Notes: a model not told the origin generated them from the sequence alone. 64,000 bases of DNA from Caulobacteraceae bacterium (GCA_027452265.1 DAIDGR010000074.1:1-64000); one strand, 5' to 3'; shown: positions 19,203 through 28,532, counted from the first letter of the stretch. Program-made: numbers and translations.

Positions 19203-20518
19203 TGGCGGGCGACGAGGGGGCGACGGTCCATGTGCCGACGGCTCTGATCGAGCCGGCGACAAGCGCCGCGCCGGGCGCGGCCGCGGCCCCGGCCATCGCC
19301 CGACGCTTCCTGATCGTCACCGCCCCCTTCAACGCCTTTGCGCGCGAGCTTGCGCAGGCGCTGCGGGCCAAAGGGATCACGGTCGAGCGCGTGCTGCTCA
19401 ATGCCGGAGACTGGCTTTACTGGGGGTGGCGCGACGCCATCGCCTATCGCGGACGGGTCAAGGACTGGGAGGCCTGGATCGGGCGCCAGATCCGTGACCG
19501 CGGCGTGACTGACATCATCACCTTCGGCGACACCACCCATTACGCCTCGGCGGCGCTGCGCGCGGCGCGCGCGCTGGGCGTCGAGACCCATATTTTCGAA
19601 GAGGGCTATTTTCGCCCCAACTGGATCACCCTCGAGCGGGATGGCATCAATGCTCTTTCAAGCCTGCCGCGCGATCCGGCTTGGTACGCCGCCCATCCTT
19701 TGGCGAGTGTGCCGGAGCCAGACGGTCAGATCGGTCCCGCGGTCGGGGCGATGGTCCGGCAGATGTCCGTCTATCATATCGTGATGATGCTGGGCGCGTT
19801 GGCGTTTCCCCACTTCAGGACCGGGTATCAGGACGGGGTTTTTGCCCAGGGGGTGGGGCATGTGTTCCGCTATGGCGGCGCCGGGCTCGCCGCGGGTCGG
19901 AACAAGCGCGCCCTTGCCCGGGCGCTCGCCTCATCCGGGCAGGTTTTCCTCGTTCTGTTGCAGAGGCCTGGCGACAGCCAGTTGCGGATCCATTCGCCAT
20001 TCGATCACGTGGTGACCTTCATTCGCGACGTGATGACAAGCTTTGCCCGCAATGCGCCTCCCGACGCCTGCCTGCTGATCCGGCCCCATCCCCTGGACCC
20101 TGGCCTGACCAATTATCGACGCGTCATCGCCCGTATCGCCCGGGAGCTGAAGGTCGAAGGGCGGGTGGACTATGCGGATTACGGCAAGCTCCATGAGGTT
20201 CTGCCGAAGATGCGTGGCGTGGTTTGCGTGAATTCCACCGCGGGCCTTGCAGGGGTGGAGTTTGGGATCCCCACCATCACCCTGGGCGAGGCGCTCTATG
20301 ACATGCCTGGGTTGACCCACCAGGGCGAACTTGACGATTTCTGGCGCGCCCCGCAGGCGCCGCGGCCGGGTCTGTATCTGGCCTTCCGGCGTGTCCTGAT
20401 GGGCCTCACCCAGATCAATGGCGGTTATGCGACGCCGCGCGCGCGGAAGATGGCCTTGGAGACCTGCGTGAGCCGTCTTCTGGCCCCTCGGACGGCGCCC
20501 GCCGAAGTGACGGCGTAG
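19202..20518 (+). CDS. kpsS: Capsular polysaccharide biosynthesis protein, KpsS-like
   Basis: A 438-residue cytoplasmic protein of the capsule_synth (KpsS/LipB) family, whose studied members are beta-Kdo transferases that build the glycolipid primer of ABC-exported capsules. Family hallmarks seen are FLIVTAPFNAFARELAQALRAKG, HIFEEGYFRPNWITLERDGIN (a very typical EEGYFRPxWIT segment), ACLLIRPHPLDPGLTNYR and VNSTAGLAGVEFGIPTITLG. The first ~30 residues are Ala-rich and probably disordered. It overlaps the KpsD-like stop by one base. No KpsC partner is in the window, so the Kdo linker pathway would need a gene elsewhere. Confidence 0.88.
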   Translation: MAGDEGATVHVPTALIEPATSAAPGAAAAPAIARRFLIVTAPFNAFARELAQALRAKGITVERVLLNAGDWLYWGWRDAIAYRGRVKDWEAWIGRQIRDRGVTDIITFGDTTHYASAALRAARALGVETHIFEEGYFRPNWITLERDGINALSSLPRDPAWYAAHPLASVPEPDGQIGPAVGAMVRQMSVYHIVMMLGALAFPHFRTGYQDGVFAQGVGHVFRYGGAGLAAGRNKRALARALASSGQVFLVLLQRPGDSQLRIHSPFDHVVTFIRDVMTSFARNAPPDACLLIRPHPLDPGLTNYRRVIARIARELKVEGRVDYADYGKLHEVLPKMRGVVCVNSTAGLAGVEFGIPTITLGEALYDMPGLTHQGELDDFWRAPQAPRPGLYLAFRRVLMGLTQINGGYATPRARKMALETCVSRLLAPRTAPAEVTA

Positions 20519-20620
20519 GGGCGCAGACCCGATTCGCCACACGGGGATGCTTGACGATGACGGACTGGGCGATGGCGCGCGTTCAAGACGGAACGATTCC
20601 GGTTCGCGGGCGTTGAAGAT

Positions 20621-22159
20621 GTGGCGGACCGCGTGCAGATATCGCGCGTGGGCGGCTGGCCGCCCGGAATTTTGTGGAAATCGGCTGACTTGCGGGAGTC
20701 GGTCGCGCGCTGGCGGGACGGTCGCGGCCGTGGCGCTGGCGTCAAATGGGGGCAATGGGACGACGTGTTCGACATCGATATTGAGGTTCGCCACGGGGCG
20801 CATAAGGAGCCCTCGGGCCAGATTTGGGTCTCGCGCCATGGGCGCTTTGGGATTGTCGTGCGGGCGCCGGAGAGCGATCCGGGCGCAACTCTGAACGGTC
20901 GGAGCCTGGAGGTTCGCCTTTCGACGGGCCCGGTGGGTCTGTACCGCCGCTTTCCGTTCAACTGCCATGTGGCGCTCGGGCGCAACGGCGCCACCGCGCG
21001 GATTCTCGAGTTCACGGCGCCGTCACAGGAGCGCCGGCTGCGTCTGCCCATTCCGCCGGACGGCCGTCTGGAGTTCGCCGTCACCTCTGAGCTGTCCGCC
21101 GTGCCGGCGCAGATCGGCCTTGGCCCCGATCAGCGCGACCTGGCGGTCATGATGGCCTGCTCGGTCGTCGACCTGCCGCCGGACACGGCGGACCTTGCCG
21201 GAGAGCCGCAACAGGGTTGGCTCTCGACCGCCAACCCCATTCCCGCGAGCACGCCCCGGCCGGTCTTTGTCGTGGGCATGTATCGCAGTGGCACCAGCGT
21301 CCTCACCTGGGCGATTGGCCAGCACCCGAACATCTGGCCCATGGAGGAAACCGGGTTCTTTCAGATTCTGGTCAATGGCATTCTCGCCGCCTGGCAAAGG
21401 GGCGCCGAGGCCTCGCGCAGTTTCGGGGAGGTCTATGAGATCCGGCCGGAACAGTTCGCACAGCATTTTGGCGTCGCCATCGACTCCTTCATGATCGCGG
21501 CCTCGAAGGAACGGGCCAAGCAGGTGATGCTTGCGCGGCTGTCCCAACGCGCGGACGATTTTGTCGAGCAGATTCAGGTCCTGAGATCGGTGGCGTCGCC
21601 CAAGCGGCGGTGGGTCGATGGCACGCCGGAGAACGCCTGGTCGGTTGCGCAGCTCCACCAGATCTTTCCCGCCGCCCGGTTCATCCACATCGTCCGCAAT
21701 CCCTTAAGCGTCGCCGCTTCCATGGCCCATTTCGACCGCATGGGCGGGCGGCCCGAGGACTCCGAAACGACCCTGCGCCTCTGGAGCGAACGGGTGGGCA
21801 TGGCCCACCTCGCCGAACGGGCCCTGGGCAGCGAGATCGTCATGCGGGTCCGGTACGAGGATCTGATCGTCCAGCCGGCCGAGGTCCTGAGCCGGATCTA
21901 CGCCTTTCTCGGCGAGCCCGACTTCGGCGTTTCGGCGGAGACCTTCACTGTGCGCATGAACAGTTCGAATGTCCGCAGCGAAGAGGTCGCCGCGGTCAGC
22001 GCCACGATTTCGCCCGACCGTCTGGCCGAGGCCCTGAGCCTCTATGAAGCCGCCTCTCGCCCCCTGAGCGCCCCCCTCGCGCCCGATCCCGCGGCGGCGG
22101 CGGAGCTTGCGGAAATCGTCGGCGATCAGATCCGCAGCCTGCAGACGCTCTACGCCTGA
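20621..22159 (+). CDS. Sulfotransferase with unassigned N-terminal domain
   Basis: Residues ~215-512 form a PAPS-dependent sulfotransferase: the 5'-phosphosulfate loop is VVGMYRSGTSVLTWAIG (residue ~218), and the 3'-phosphate region is RFIHIVRNPLSVAASM (residue ~352), followed by VRYEDLI. It would transfer sulfate to a hydroxyl, most likely of the capsule sugar. Residues 1-~200 are beta-rich with no motif I know, possibly a glycan-binding module. The start is a GTG at 20621 with GAAG ahead; no better ATG is in frame. It lies 102 bp after kpsS on the same strand and converges on the methyltransferase operon. A sulfated capsule is therefore predicted. Confidence 0.85.
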   Translation: MADRVQISRVGGWPPGILWKSADLRESVARWRDGRGRGAGVKWGQWDDVFDIDIEVRHGAHKEPSGQIWVSRHGRFGIVVRAPESDPGATLNGRSLEVRLSTGPVGLYRRFPFNCHVALGRNGATARILEFTAPSQERRLRLPIPPDGRLEFAVTSELSAVPAQIGLGPDQRDLAVMMACSVVDLPPDTADLAGEPQQGWLSTANPIPASTPRPVFVVGMYRSGTSVLTWAIGQHPNIWPMEETGFFQILVNGILAAWQRGAEASRSFGEVYEIRPEQFAQHFGVAIDSFMIAASKERAKQVMLARLSQRADDFVEQIQVLRSVASPKRRWVDGTPENAWSVAQLHQIFPAARFIHIVRNPLSVAASMAHFDRMGGRPEDSETTLRLWSERVGMAHLAERALGSEIVMRVRYEDLIVQPAEVLSRIYAFLGEPDFGVSAETFTVRMNSSNVRSEEVAAVSATISPDRLAEALSLYEAASRPLSAPLAPDPAAAAELAEIVGDQIRSLQTLYA

Positions 22160-22374
22160 TCACGTGGCGAATGGACCTCGCCGCCCTGATCCCGCGTCGG
22201 TCATGAGGGCGCAAATCCGATCAGGCCCTTAAGCCGCCCTGTGTCGGTCGATGTGGCGGCGTGGCCGCGCTTTGAGGGGAGGTGCCTGGCCTGACCCACG
22301 GATGTCCAGGATGAGGCGCCTGGGCGTGTGCTTGAGCCCGTCATCTTAGGTGAGGGGCGCGGTACCAGCCGTGA

Positions 22375-23388
22375 TCAATCCACCGGGCGTTTGCGGATGA
22401 TCAGGCCGACGGACGTCGTCACATACCCCTCGAGCAGAAGCCTCAGATGGGGCATCTCGCGATAGGGCGGCACATCGATATAGCGCTCCACCGGCGCCTG
22501 GCCCTCGGTGAGGTCGAGCGGGGCCACCTGATGGCCCTGGGCGGTCAGCCGCTCCACCAGAGCCTCAAGGTCGCGCCTGCGGTAGAGCACCGTGGCGCCC
22601 TCGGTCAGGGTGGCATCGTTGGAGCTGAGGTTGAACTCCGTCGTGTGAATGGCCCAGCCGCCGGGTCTCAGGCAGTCCAGGGACCGCTCGATGAAGCTCA
22701 GGCCCGCATCGATCGAGCCGAGGTGCTCCAGGGCGCAAGCCGACCAGCAGAAATCGAACCCGTCCAGATCATCGGGCACCGCATTCATGTCGCAGACGCG
22801 GAAGCTCACCCGGGCGTCGAAGGCGTCAGCGTCACAGATTCGCGGCCGGCGAAGGGCCTCCAGCCCCGCGGCATGCTGCTGGGTCTCGGTCCAGCCAAGC
22901 GCCGCGGCCCTCTCCGGCGGCAGATCGGTGGCCACCACCTCGCATCCCTGAGCCGCGAAATAGGCTGATAGCGGCTCCAGACCGACGCCAAAGCCGAGCG
23001 CCCGGCTTCCTGCCTGAATCGCGCCGCGTTCGCTCAGGGCCTGGCAGATGAAGACAAACTCCCAGTTCTTTCGGTGGTAGGACCGGCCCAGGCCCAGGCG
23101 GTCGATCCAGGTCGCGAAATAGGGCTGATCAAAGCTGTCCTGACGGCAGAGCGTCGAGCAGCCGAACACGGCAGAGGGAGCCTCCGCAGGATGATGGGGT
23201 GGTCCATGCGCCCAAAGCGCGGCGGGCGGCAGGCTGAGCGCGCTGATCAGGACCCGATTTTCGCGCCGCAGGGTTTCGATCTGGCCGGCCAGCCGGTCCA
23301 GCCGTTCGGCATTGGCCTCGGTCTGATCGGCGATGACGATGAATCGCGCTCTCAGGTCTTCGAGGAGTTTGGTCCAGGTCTTGAACAC
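22375..23388 (-). CDS. SAM-dependent methyltransferase with N-terminal coiled coil, capsule locus
   Basis: Residues ~15-50 have heptad-like spacing typical of a coiled coil (ADQTEANAERLDRLAGQIETLRRENRVL). A class I methyltransferase domain follows: motif I GSRALGFGVGLEPLSAYFAAQG near residue 135, the acidic end of beta2 in VVATDLP, and a later FDFCWSACALEHLGS. The protein is 337 residues. It is last in the six-gene minus-strand operon and starts 11 bases after the small beta-rich gene. A methyltransferase attached to a coiled coil recalls WbdD, which caps and measures O-antigen chains; here no kinase domain is seen. The role in capping is inference. Confidence 0.82.
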   Translation of the reverse strand: MFKTWTKLLEDLRARFIVIADQTEANAERLDRLAGQIETLRRENRVLISALSLPPAALWAHGPPHHPAEAPSAVFGCSTLCRQDSFDQPYFATWIDRLGLGRSYHRKNWEFVFICQALSERGAIQAGSRALGFGVGLEPLSAYFAAQGCEVVATDLPPERAAALGWTETQQHAAGLEALRRPRICDADAFDARVSFRVCDMNAVPDDLDGFDFCWSACALEHLGSIDAGLSFIERSLDCLRPGGWAIHTTEFNLSSNDATLTEGATVLYRRRDLEALVERLTAQGHQVAPLDLTEGQAPVERYIDVPPYREMPHLRLLLEGYVTTSVGLIIRKRPVD

Positions 23389-23399
23389 GGGGTCTCTCT

Positions 23400-23939
23400 T
23401 CAGGCGTCTGGCGTCGCCGGCAAGGGGTTTGGGCGCGTCGCGTGGCGCAGGACAATCCCCAGAATACGCAGTTCGCCGTGAAACGCGGCGCGCTGGAGGA
23501 TGATCCTGACCTGGGCCTGATCGCCGTGAGCGAAGTCATGCTCCAACGCGATGCGGTGGGGGCCCGCCACATCGAAGGGCAGTTGTGCGAAGCTATAGTC
23601 GGGTTCGGCCCCGAACTCCACGCGAATGGGCCGCCGCGCCGCCGAGGCGCAGAGATGGAGATAGATGTTTGCCTGCCATCGCCCCGACGGAAGCGGGCGG
23701 TGAGGTCCTGACGCCAGGAATCTGACCCGGCCGGTCACGTCGATGACCTCCGGGCATGGAAGGACATCCTGGGCGTTTGGACCATAGGTATAGAGGTCTT
23801 CGAAGCTCCAGACCTCGTCGGCCGTGGCGCCGTCGCGCGCGGCCCGCTCGGCGATCTCGCGCCAAGGCTCCCAGGTCGCCCGCGCCGCAGGCTCGGGGCG
23901 GGGCGCGAACAGGCGTGAAAGGCTAAATCCTGAGGGCAT
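23400..23939 (-). CDS. Stand-alone beta-rich domain protein next to KpsT
   Basis: A 179-residue protein without signal peptide. After a ~50-residue helical lead with EVWSFEDLYTYGPNAQDV, residues ~60-165 alternate hydrophobic strands: IDVTGRVRFLASGPHRPLPSGRWQANIYLHL, then PIRVEFG, HRIALEHDF and AQVRIILQRAAFHGELRILGIVL. This looks like a beta-sandwich, as in carbohydrate-binding modules. Its start lies 17 bases inside the end of kpsT, so the two are translationally coupled. Since the ATPase here lacks the C-terminal glycan-binding domain of Wzt, this may be that domain as a separate protein. I do not know a named family for it. Confidence 0.65.
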   Translation of the reverse strand: MPSGFSLSRLFAPRPEPAARATWEPWREIAERAARDGATADEVWSFEDLYTYGPNAQDVLPCPEVIDVTGRVRFLASGPHRPLPSGRWQANIYLHLCASAARRPIRVEFGAEPDYSFAQLPFDVAGPHRIALEHDFAHGDQAQVRIILQRAAFHGELRILGIVLRHATRPNPLPATPDA

Positions 23940-24612
23940 CGAGATTGTGGTGCTCTTCCCACAGGGCCGTATAGACCTCGACCGCCATCGCCACGTCGTC
24001 GAACATCTTGGCCCGCCCGTTGTCGATGATCAGCGCCCGGTCACATTGCTGTTCGAGGATGTCCAGGGAGTGCGAGGCGATGATGAAGGCCTTGTGGCCC
24101 CGGCGGTCGAACAGCTCCTCCTGGCAGCGTTTGGTGAAGGACGCGTCGCCCACGGCGATGACCTCATCGATCAGGTAGCAGTCAAAATCGAGCGCGATCG
24201 ACACGCCGAAAGCCAGGCGCGCGCGCATCCCTGAGGAGTAGAATTTGATCGGCTCCCGCAGGGCCTCTCCCAGCTCGGCGAATTCATCGACCCGGTCCAC
24301 CAGGCCCTTGAACGGTTTGTCGTACAGGCGCGAGATCAGGCGAATATTGTCAATTCCCGTCATGAAGCCGCCGACGCCGCCGCCAAAGCCCAGAGGCCAG
24401 GAGCAGGTCATGCCATTGGTCCAGCGCACCTGACCCTCGCTGGGCGCCAGCACGCCGCCGACCAGCTTGATCAGGGTCGACTTCCCCTGGCCGTTGCGTC
24501 CGATCAAGCCAATCCGTTCCCCTGGCGCGACCGTGAAGGACAGGCCCCGATAGAGCCAGTGAGGCCGACCGTTCAGCGGAAACCGTTTGCCCAGGTTTTC
24601 GACGATCAGCAC
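23923..24612 (-). CDS. kpsT: Capsule ABC transporter ATP-binding protein, KpsT-like
   Basis: A 229-residue ATPase that powers export of the finished polysaccharide through KpsM. It has Walker A GRNGQGKSTLIKLVGG (residue ~39), the short signature YSSGMRARLAFGVS, and Walker B DCYLIDEVIAVGD with the catalytic Glu and an H-loop region FIIASHSLDIL. The QG in the P-loop and the SSGM signature are typical of the KpsT/Wzt subfamily. The length equals KpsT and is about 200 residues short of Wzt. Its partner permease is on the other strand, 4 kb away. Confidence 0.93.
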   Translation of the reverse strand: MLIVENLGKRFPLNGRPHWLYRGLSFTVAPGERIGLIGRNGQGKSTLIKLVGGVLAPSEGQVRWTNGMTCSWPLGFGGGVGGFMTGIDNIRLISRLYDKPFKGLVDRVDEFAELGEALREPIKFYSSGMRARLAFGVSIALDFDCYLIDEVIAVGDASFTKRCQEELFDRRGHKAFIIASHSLDILEQQCDRALIIDNGRAKMFDDVAMAVEVYTALWEEHHNLDALRI

Positions 24613-24622
24613 GACCGTGCGC

Positions 24623-25846
24623 CTAGCGCTGATTGTGCTCGCGGAGACCCGCGATGATCAGGGACACGATGCCGTAGGCCAGAAGAGACGCGCCAATCAC
24701 CAGAACGATCATCTTGAATCTTTGAGGCTCTTCAGAGCGCTGCGGCAGGTTGGGCTCGACCACGCGATCGAGGAACACCTGCTGCTGACGCGCATCGAGG
24801 CGCGCCGCCTCCAGACCGGCCAGAGCCGTCTCCAGGGCCTTGGACGACAGCTCGGCGTCGAGAAGGAGCTTCTCATAGTCCGCCACCTTCGGGGCCAGGG
24901 AGTCGCTCTCCCCGACCTGGCGCATCTTCTCGGCGCCGAGCTGTCCCTCAAAGGCGGCGATCTGCTGGTCGAGGATCGGCAGTTGCGCGCTCTTGGGCGC
25001 GGCGGCGGCCAGGGCGTCGCGCTGCGCCCTGAGGGCGTCGATCTGGGCTTCGAGGTGGCCGAGCAATTCGAGGTTGGCGGCGGCGGTCTTGTCGGGATCA
25101 ATGATCCTCTGGGTGGCGCGGAATGTGGTCAGGGCGGCCTGGGAGCGGGCGACGGACCGCTCCGCGTCCTCGACCTGTCGCTCCTGCTGGGCGACGGCAT
25201 CGGCCAGGGCGCGTTCGTTGAGCGCGGTGATCCAGGTCTCGCTGTGGTCCAGCAGCAGCTGTGCGAGACGTTGGGCGTCTCCGGGGCGAAAGGCTTGAAC
25301 CTTCAGCGAGAGGATGCCCGACTGCATATTGTATTCGACCGTCACAAAGCGGCCGTAGGCCTTGTAGACGTCCTCCAGGTTGGCGCTCTGCCCCAGGCGA
25401 GGAAACCGATAAAGCAGATCGCCCTCGGGCCTTCCCATCACCCGCAGCAGGAGGCCGCCGCGCATCAGGTCGGCCACGGCGGCCCGGGAGGTCATGTAGC
25501 CCTTGACCTCGTAGGCGGTGACCGTGCTTGAGCTGCCGGAAGACACGCCGACATTCGAAAGCAGCGAATCGAGACCGCCCGTGGCCTGCGGCGCATTTTT
25601 CACATTCGCCACGAACTCGGCCTCGGAGACGTATCGGGGCGCGGCGATCACGCCATAATAGAGAACCGCGCTCAGCGAGGGCAGCACGACGATCAGATAG
25701 AAGAGGAGCGGCAGTCTCCGGAGCCCCCTCAGGATCGACGCCGCGATGCTGTCAGAGCCGGTGGCCGCGACGCCCTCATGCGAATGGCTGGCTTGGACCG
25801 AAGGCTCCATGCGCTCTTTTGCACTCCCCATGCGAACGCGCGTCAC
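24623..25846 (-). CDS. kpsE: Capsule export inner-membrane protein, KpsE-like
   Basis: A 407-residue polysaccharide co-polymerase / adaptor linking the inner-membrane ABC transporter to the outer-membrane lipoprotein. One membrane helix lies near the N-terminus (LPLLFYLIVVLPSLSAVLYYGVI, residues ~47-70) and one at the C-terminus (MIVLVIGASLLAYGIVSLIIAGL). Between them is a periplasmic domain that starts YVSEAEFVANVKN and has long coiled coils (QEQRQVEDAERSVARSQAALTTF-like and LEAQIDALRAQRDAL). The start is GTG at 25846 in a GTGA overlap with the upstream glycosyltransferase stop; a later ATG (MGSAKERME) is possible. Confidence 0.9.
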   Translation of the reverse strand: MTRVRMGSAKERMEPSVQASHSHEGVAATGSDSIAASILRGLRRLPLLFYLIVVLPSLSAVLYYGVIAAPRYVSEAEFVANVKNAPQATGGLDSLLSNVGVSSGSSSTVTAYEVKGYMTSRAAVADLMRGGLLLRVMGRPEGDLLYRFPRLGQSANLEDVYKAYGRFVTVEYNMQSGILSLKVQAFRPGDAQRLAQLLLDHSETWITALNERALADAVAQQERQVEDAERSVARSQAALTTFRATQRIIDPDKTAAANLELLGHLEAQIDALRAQRDALAAAAPKSAQLPILDQQIAAFEGQLGAEKMRQVGESDSLAPKVADYEKLLLDAELSSKALETALAGLEAARLDARQQQVFLDRVVEPNLPQRSEEPQRFKMIVLVIGASLLAYGIVSLIIAGLREHNQR

Positions 25847-27213
25847 ACGCCCCGACCGATGCCTCTCGTTACCGGCTCAGCCCCCATGGCGCCAGAGAGT
25901 AGCGCGCCAGAGAGCAACGTGGTCTCAACGATCTTGAAATGTTGCGCCCAGCTCGTGCGGGGCGCCGCACGACGTCTGCGCCTCGCCGTCATATGCGCCC
26001 GGATCGCCGTCTCCCAGCCAGGGCCGTCCAAGGGGTCCAGCAGCACCGCCTTGCCCGCGAATTCCCGGTGAACGGGAATGTCGGATGCGATCACGGGTGT
26101 GCCGAGGGCCAGAGCTTCGTTGACCGGCAGGTCGAAGCCCTCGGCAAAGGAGGGCGAGAGCAGGGCCCGGGCGCCCTGGATCAGCTCGGCGAGGCACGCG
26201 TCGTCGAGGGCCTGGGTCTCGTGCACATAGCGCAGGATCGCCGGGCTGCGCTCAAGCAGATCGATGATCGCCTCGTTCTCCCAGCCCCGTTGGCCGAGAA
26301 GCACCAGATGCGGCGTGTTCGCCCCGTCACGCTCGGCGATGCGACGCCAGAGGGTCAACAGAAAGGTCAGGTTCTTGCGGGGCTCCAACGTGCCGACACA
26401 GACAAAATAGGGACGGGGCCTGGGCGCCTTTTCAGGGTCGCCATCTTCACGGACGTCTGGATCCTGGTCCCCCGGTTCATCGCCTCCGCCGCTGCAAAAG
26501 GCGGCCTCGAGGCCAAGCGGCGCGACGGACACCGGGGGAGGCGCCAGGCCACGCTGTATCGCGTAGGCCTCGATCTCCTGCCGGGTGGCCTCGGAGTTGG
26601 CGATCACGGCGGCGCCGGTGCGCAGGGCGGCCTCAAACCGGATGAGATGCAGGCGGGCGGCGCCCGGGCTGCAATATTCGGGATATCGGATGGGGATGAG
26701 GTCGTGGAGCATGATCACGCTCCGGACGCCCTTGGCCTTCAGCCGGTCGAGAACCCCGTTCTGCTCCAGGCCAAAATGGCTGACATTGAGATAGACCGCG
26801 CCGGCTGGCAGCGGCCGCGGACGGGCGAGGCGCGCCGTGTCCCAGAGCGCCAGGATCACGCGGATGACGCCAGGCAGGGCGAGGCGGGGATCCCAGCGCG
26901 CGCGCACCGGCCGAGGGGGCGCGACGGCGTCGGACGTCTCGGCCAGGGCCTCGAGCAAACGGCGCCACCGCAGCCGCGCTCCGCTCGATTCGCGCCGGCG
27001 ACGGCGTTTGGCGGCGAAGCCCCGGACGAAGGCGTCAGCGCGCAGCGGCCAGATCACACCCGCCCAGGAACAGACGGGCCAGAGCTCGACATCGGGGCGG
27101 GACTGGAGCCAGTCGAAATAGGCCTCGGTGACGCGATCGATTCCCGTCGGGGGAGTGCGACCTGGGCGCAGCATGATGCGCGAGACGTCAAACAGAATGA
27201 CGGTACGGGGCAT
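25843..27213 (-). CDS. GT4-type glycosyltransferase, capsule locus
   Basis: A GT-B fold glycosyltransferase of 456 residues. The N-terminal half reads ILFDVSRIMLRPGRTPPTGIDRVTEAYFDWL, typical of family-4 enzymes in capsule clusters. The donor-binding half has FVCVGTLEPRKNLTFLL, HLVLLGQRGWENE and the EX7E motif region PSFAEGFDLPVNEALALGTPVIAS. An insert around residues 225-265 is Asp/Pro-rich. It should add one sugar of the capsule repeat or linker on the cytoplasmic face. Its ATG overlaps the stop of the previous glycosyltransferase by one base and its stop overlaps kpsE (GTGA). The sugar and linkage are unknown. Confidence 0.88.
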   Translation of the reverse strand: MPRTVILFDVSRIMLRPGRTPPTGIDRVTEAYFDWLQSRPDVELWPVCSWAGVIWPLRADAFVRGFAAKRRRRRESSGARLRWRRLLEALAETSDAVAPPRPVRARWDPRLALPGVIRVILALWDTARLARPRPLPAGAVYLNVSHFGLEQNGVLDRLKAKGVRSVIMLHDLIPIRYPEYCSPGAARLHLIRFEAALRTGAAVIANSEATRQEIEAYAIQRGLAPPPVSVAPLGLEAAFCSGGGDEPGDQDPDVREDGDPEKAPRPRPYFVCVGTLEPRKNLTFLLTLWRRIAERDGANTPHLVLLGQRGWENEAIIDLLERSPAILRYVHETQALDDACLAELIQGARALLSPSFAEGFDLPVNEALALGTPVIASDIPVHREFAGKAVLLDPLDGPGWETAIRAHMTARRRRRAAPRTSWAQHFKIVETTLLSGALLSGAMGAEPVTRGIGRGV

Positions 27214-28532
27214 CAGAGGAAGGGCCGGTAGAATTTGGCCAGACGCGCCTGGTAGGCGGCATGGCTGAACTGCTCCGCCTGGCGTGCGCCACGACCCGTC
27301 AGGTCGGCCCGGAGCGCTTCATCGCCGTCGAGCGCCTTGATCCCGGCGCGGATCGCGTCGGTGTCATAGGGGTCCACCAGGATCGCGGCATCCCCCGCGA
27401 CTTCGGGCGAAGACCCGGTATTGGCGGTCAGGACCGGGGTTCCGATCTGCATGGCCTCCAGAATGGGCAGACCAAACCCTTCATAGAGAAAGGGCGCCAG
27501 CACCGCCTTGGCGCCGCGGATCAGCCGCGCCAGAAGCGGCCAGGGAAGATAGGCGTAGCGGCGAACGCGGTCCGATCGCCGTGTGGTCGTGGCCTCAAGG
27601 ATCTGCCGCTCGATCAGGTCGGGATACAGAAGGCGGAGCTCGTCCTCGACGAGCCAGCCATTGGCGCCGACAATGACCAGCGGGCTTTTGGCGCCGGACG
27701 CCAGATAGGCTTCGATCACGCGGGGAAGGTTCTTCTTGGGTTCAATGGCCCCGAAGAACAGGAAATAGTCGCGCCAGCCCAGGCCAAATGTGGCCTCGAT
27801 GTCGTGGGCAAGGTCGGACTCGGCGCGGGCGGTCAGCTCCGCAGGCGTGGCCACCGCCTGGTAGGTCACATGCACGCGCTCCGGGTCTGCCTGCAGAAGA
27901 CGAATGATGTCTTGCCTGGAGGTCTCGGAGACCGTGGCGATCGCATCCGCCGTGCGGACGATCTTGCGGCACAAGGCCAGGAAGTTGCGCTTGTTGTCCA
28001 GGGTGGTGAAGGGCAGGCGCAACGGGACGAGATCGTGGATCGTGTAGAGATTGGGCCGCCCGTTTGCGCGAAGCGGCAGGGGGCACGTCCAGTGAACAAG
28101 GTCCGGCGGCGGCCCCGCGGCGCGATCAAATGTGACCGGGGTGAATCGCCGGCGCGCCGCGAACCCGCGATTGGCCGTGTGAAACAGGTCGGCGCAGGCC
28201 CAGATGGCGTCGTGATCGGGCGCCCGGGGGGCAATCTGGCGGGTGATGACCGCATCGGCGGCCGCGACCCGTCTCAAAGTGCGACCGAAGGGGGAGGTGA
28301 GGTAGCCAAGCATGGCGCCGGGCCGGGGCCAGCCGGTGGGCGATATGGTGGGCGCGTCGAACAGGTCCAGCTCCGCCAGAATCGGATCCTTGCGAAGGCG
28401 GGGCGGTCCAAAGATCAGGTCGGTCTGGTGCCCCAGGCCCCGGACGGCCTGGTTCAGATTGCGCGCATAGGTCGCGATCCCCGAGCCTTGCGGCAATGAA
28501 ATATTGAACCCGTCGATCGCGATCGTCGTCAC
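27213..28532 (-). CDS. GT4-type glycosyltransferase, capsule locus
   Basis: The first gene of the six-gene minus-strand capsule operon, 439 residues. The acceptor half begins TIAIDGFNISLPQGSGIATYARNLNQAV with the glycine-rich loop of family-4 enzymes; LYTIHDLVPLRLPF follows. The donor half has FLFFGAIEPKKNLPRVIEAYL, PLVIVGANGW and APFLYEGFGLPILEAMQIGTPVLTAN (EX7E). It resembles the next gene in architecture, so the two may be an old duplication or act in turn on the same chain. It is divergent from kpsM across 134 bp that must hold both promoters. The donor sugar cannot be told. Confidence 0.9.
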   Translation of the reverse strand: MTTIAIDGFNISLPQGSGIATYARNLNQAVRGLGHQTDLIFGPPRLRKDPILAELDLFDAPTISPTGWPRPGAMLGYLTSPFGRTLRRVAAADAVITRQIAPRAPDHDAIWACADLFHTANRGFAARRRFTPVTFDRAAGPPPDLVHWTCPLPLRANGRPNLYTIHDLVPLRLPFTTLDNKRNFLALCRKIVRTADAIATVSETSRQDIIRLLQADPERVHVTYQAVATPAELTARAESDLAHDIEATFGLGWRDYFLFFGAIEPKKNLPRVIEAYLASGAKSPLVIVGANGWLVEDELRLLYPDLIERQILEATTTRRSDRVRRYAYLPWPLLARLIRGAKAVLAPFLYEGFGLPILEAMQIGTPVLTANTGSSPEVAGDAAILVDPYDTDAIRAGIKALDGDEALRADLTGRGARQAEQFSHAAYQARLAKFYRPFL

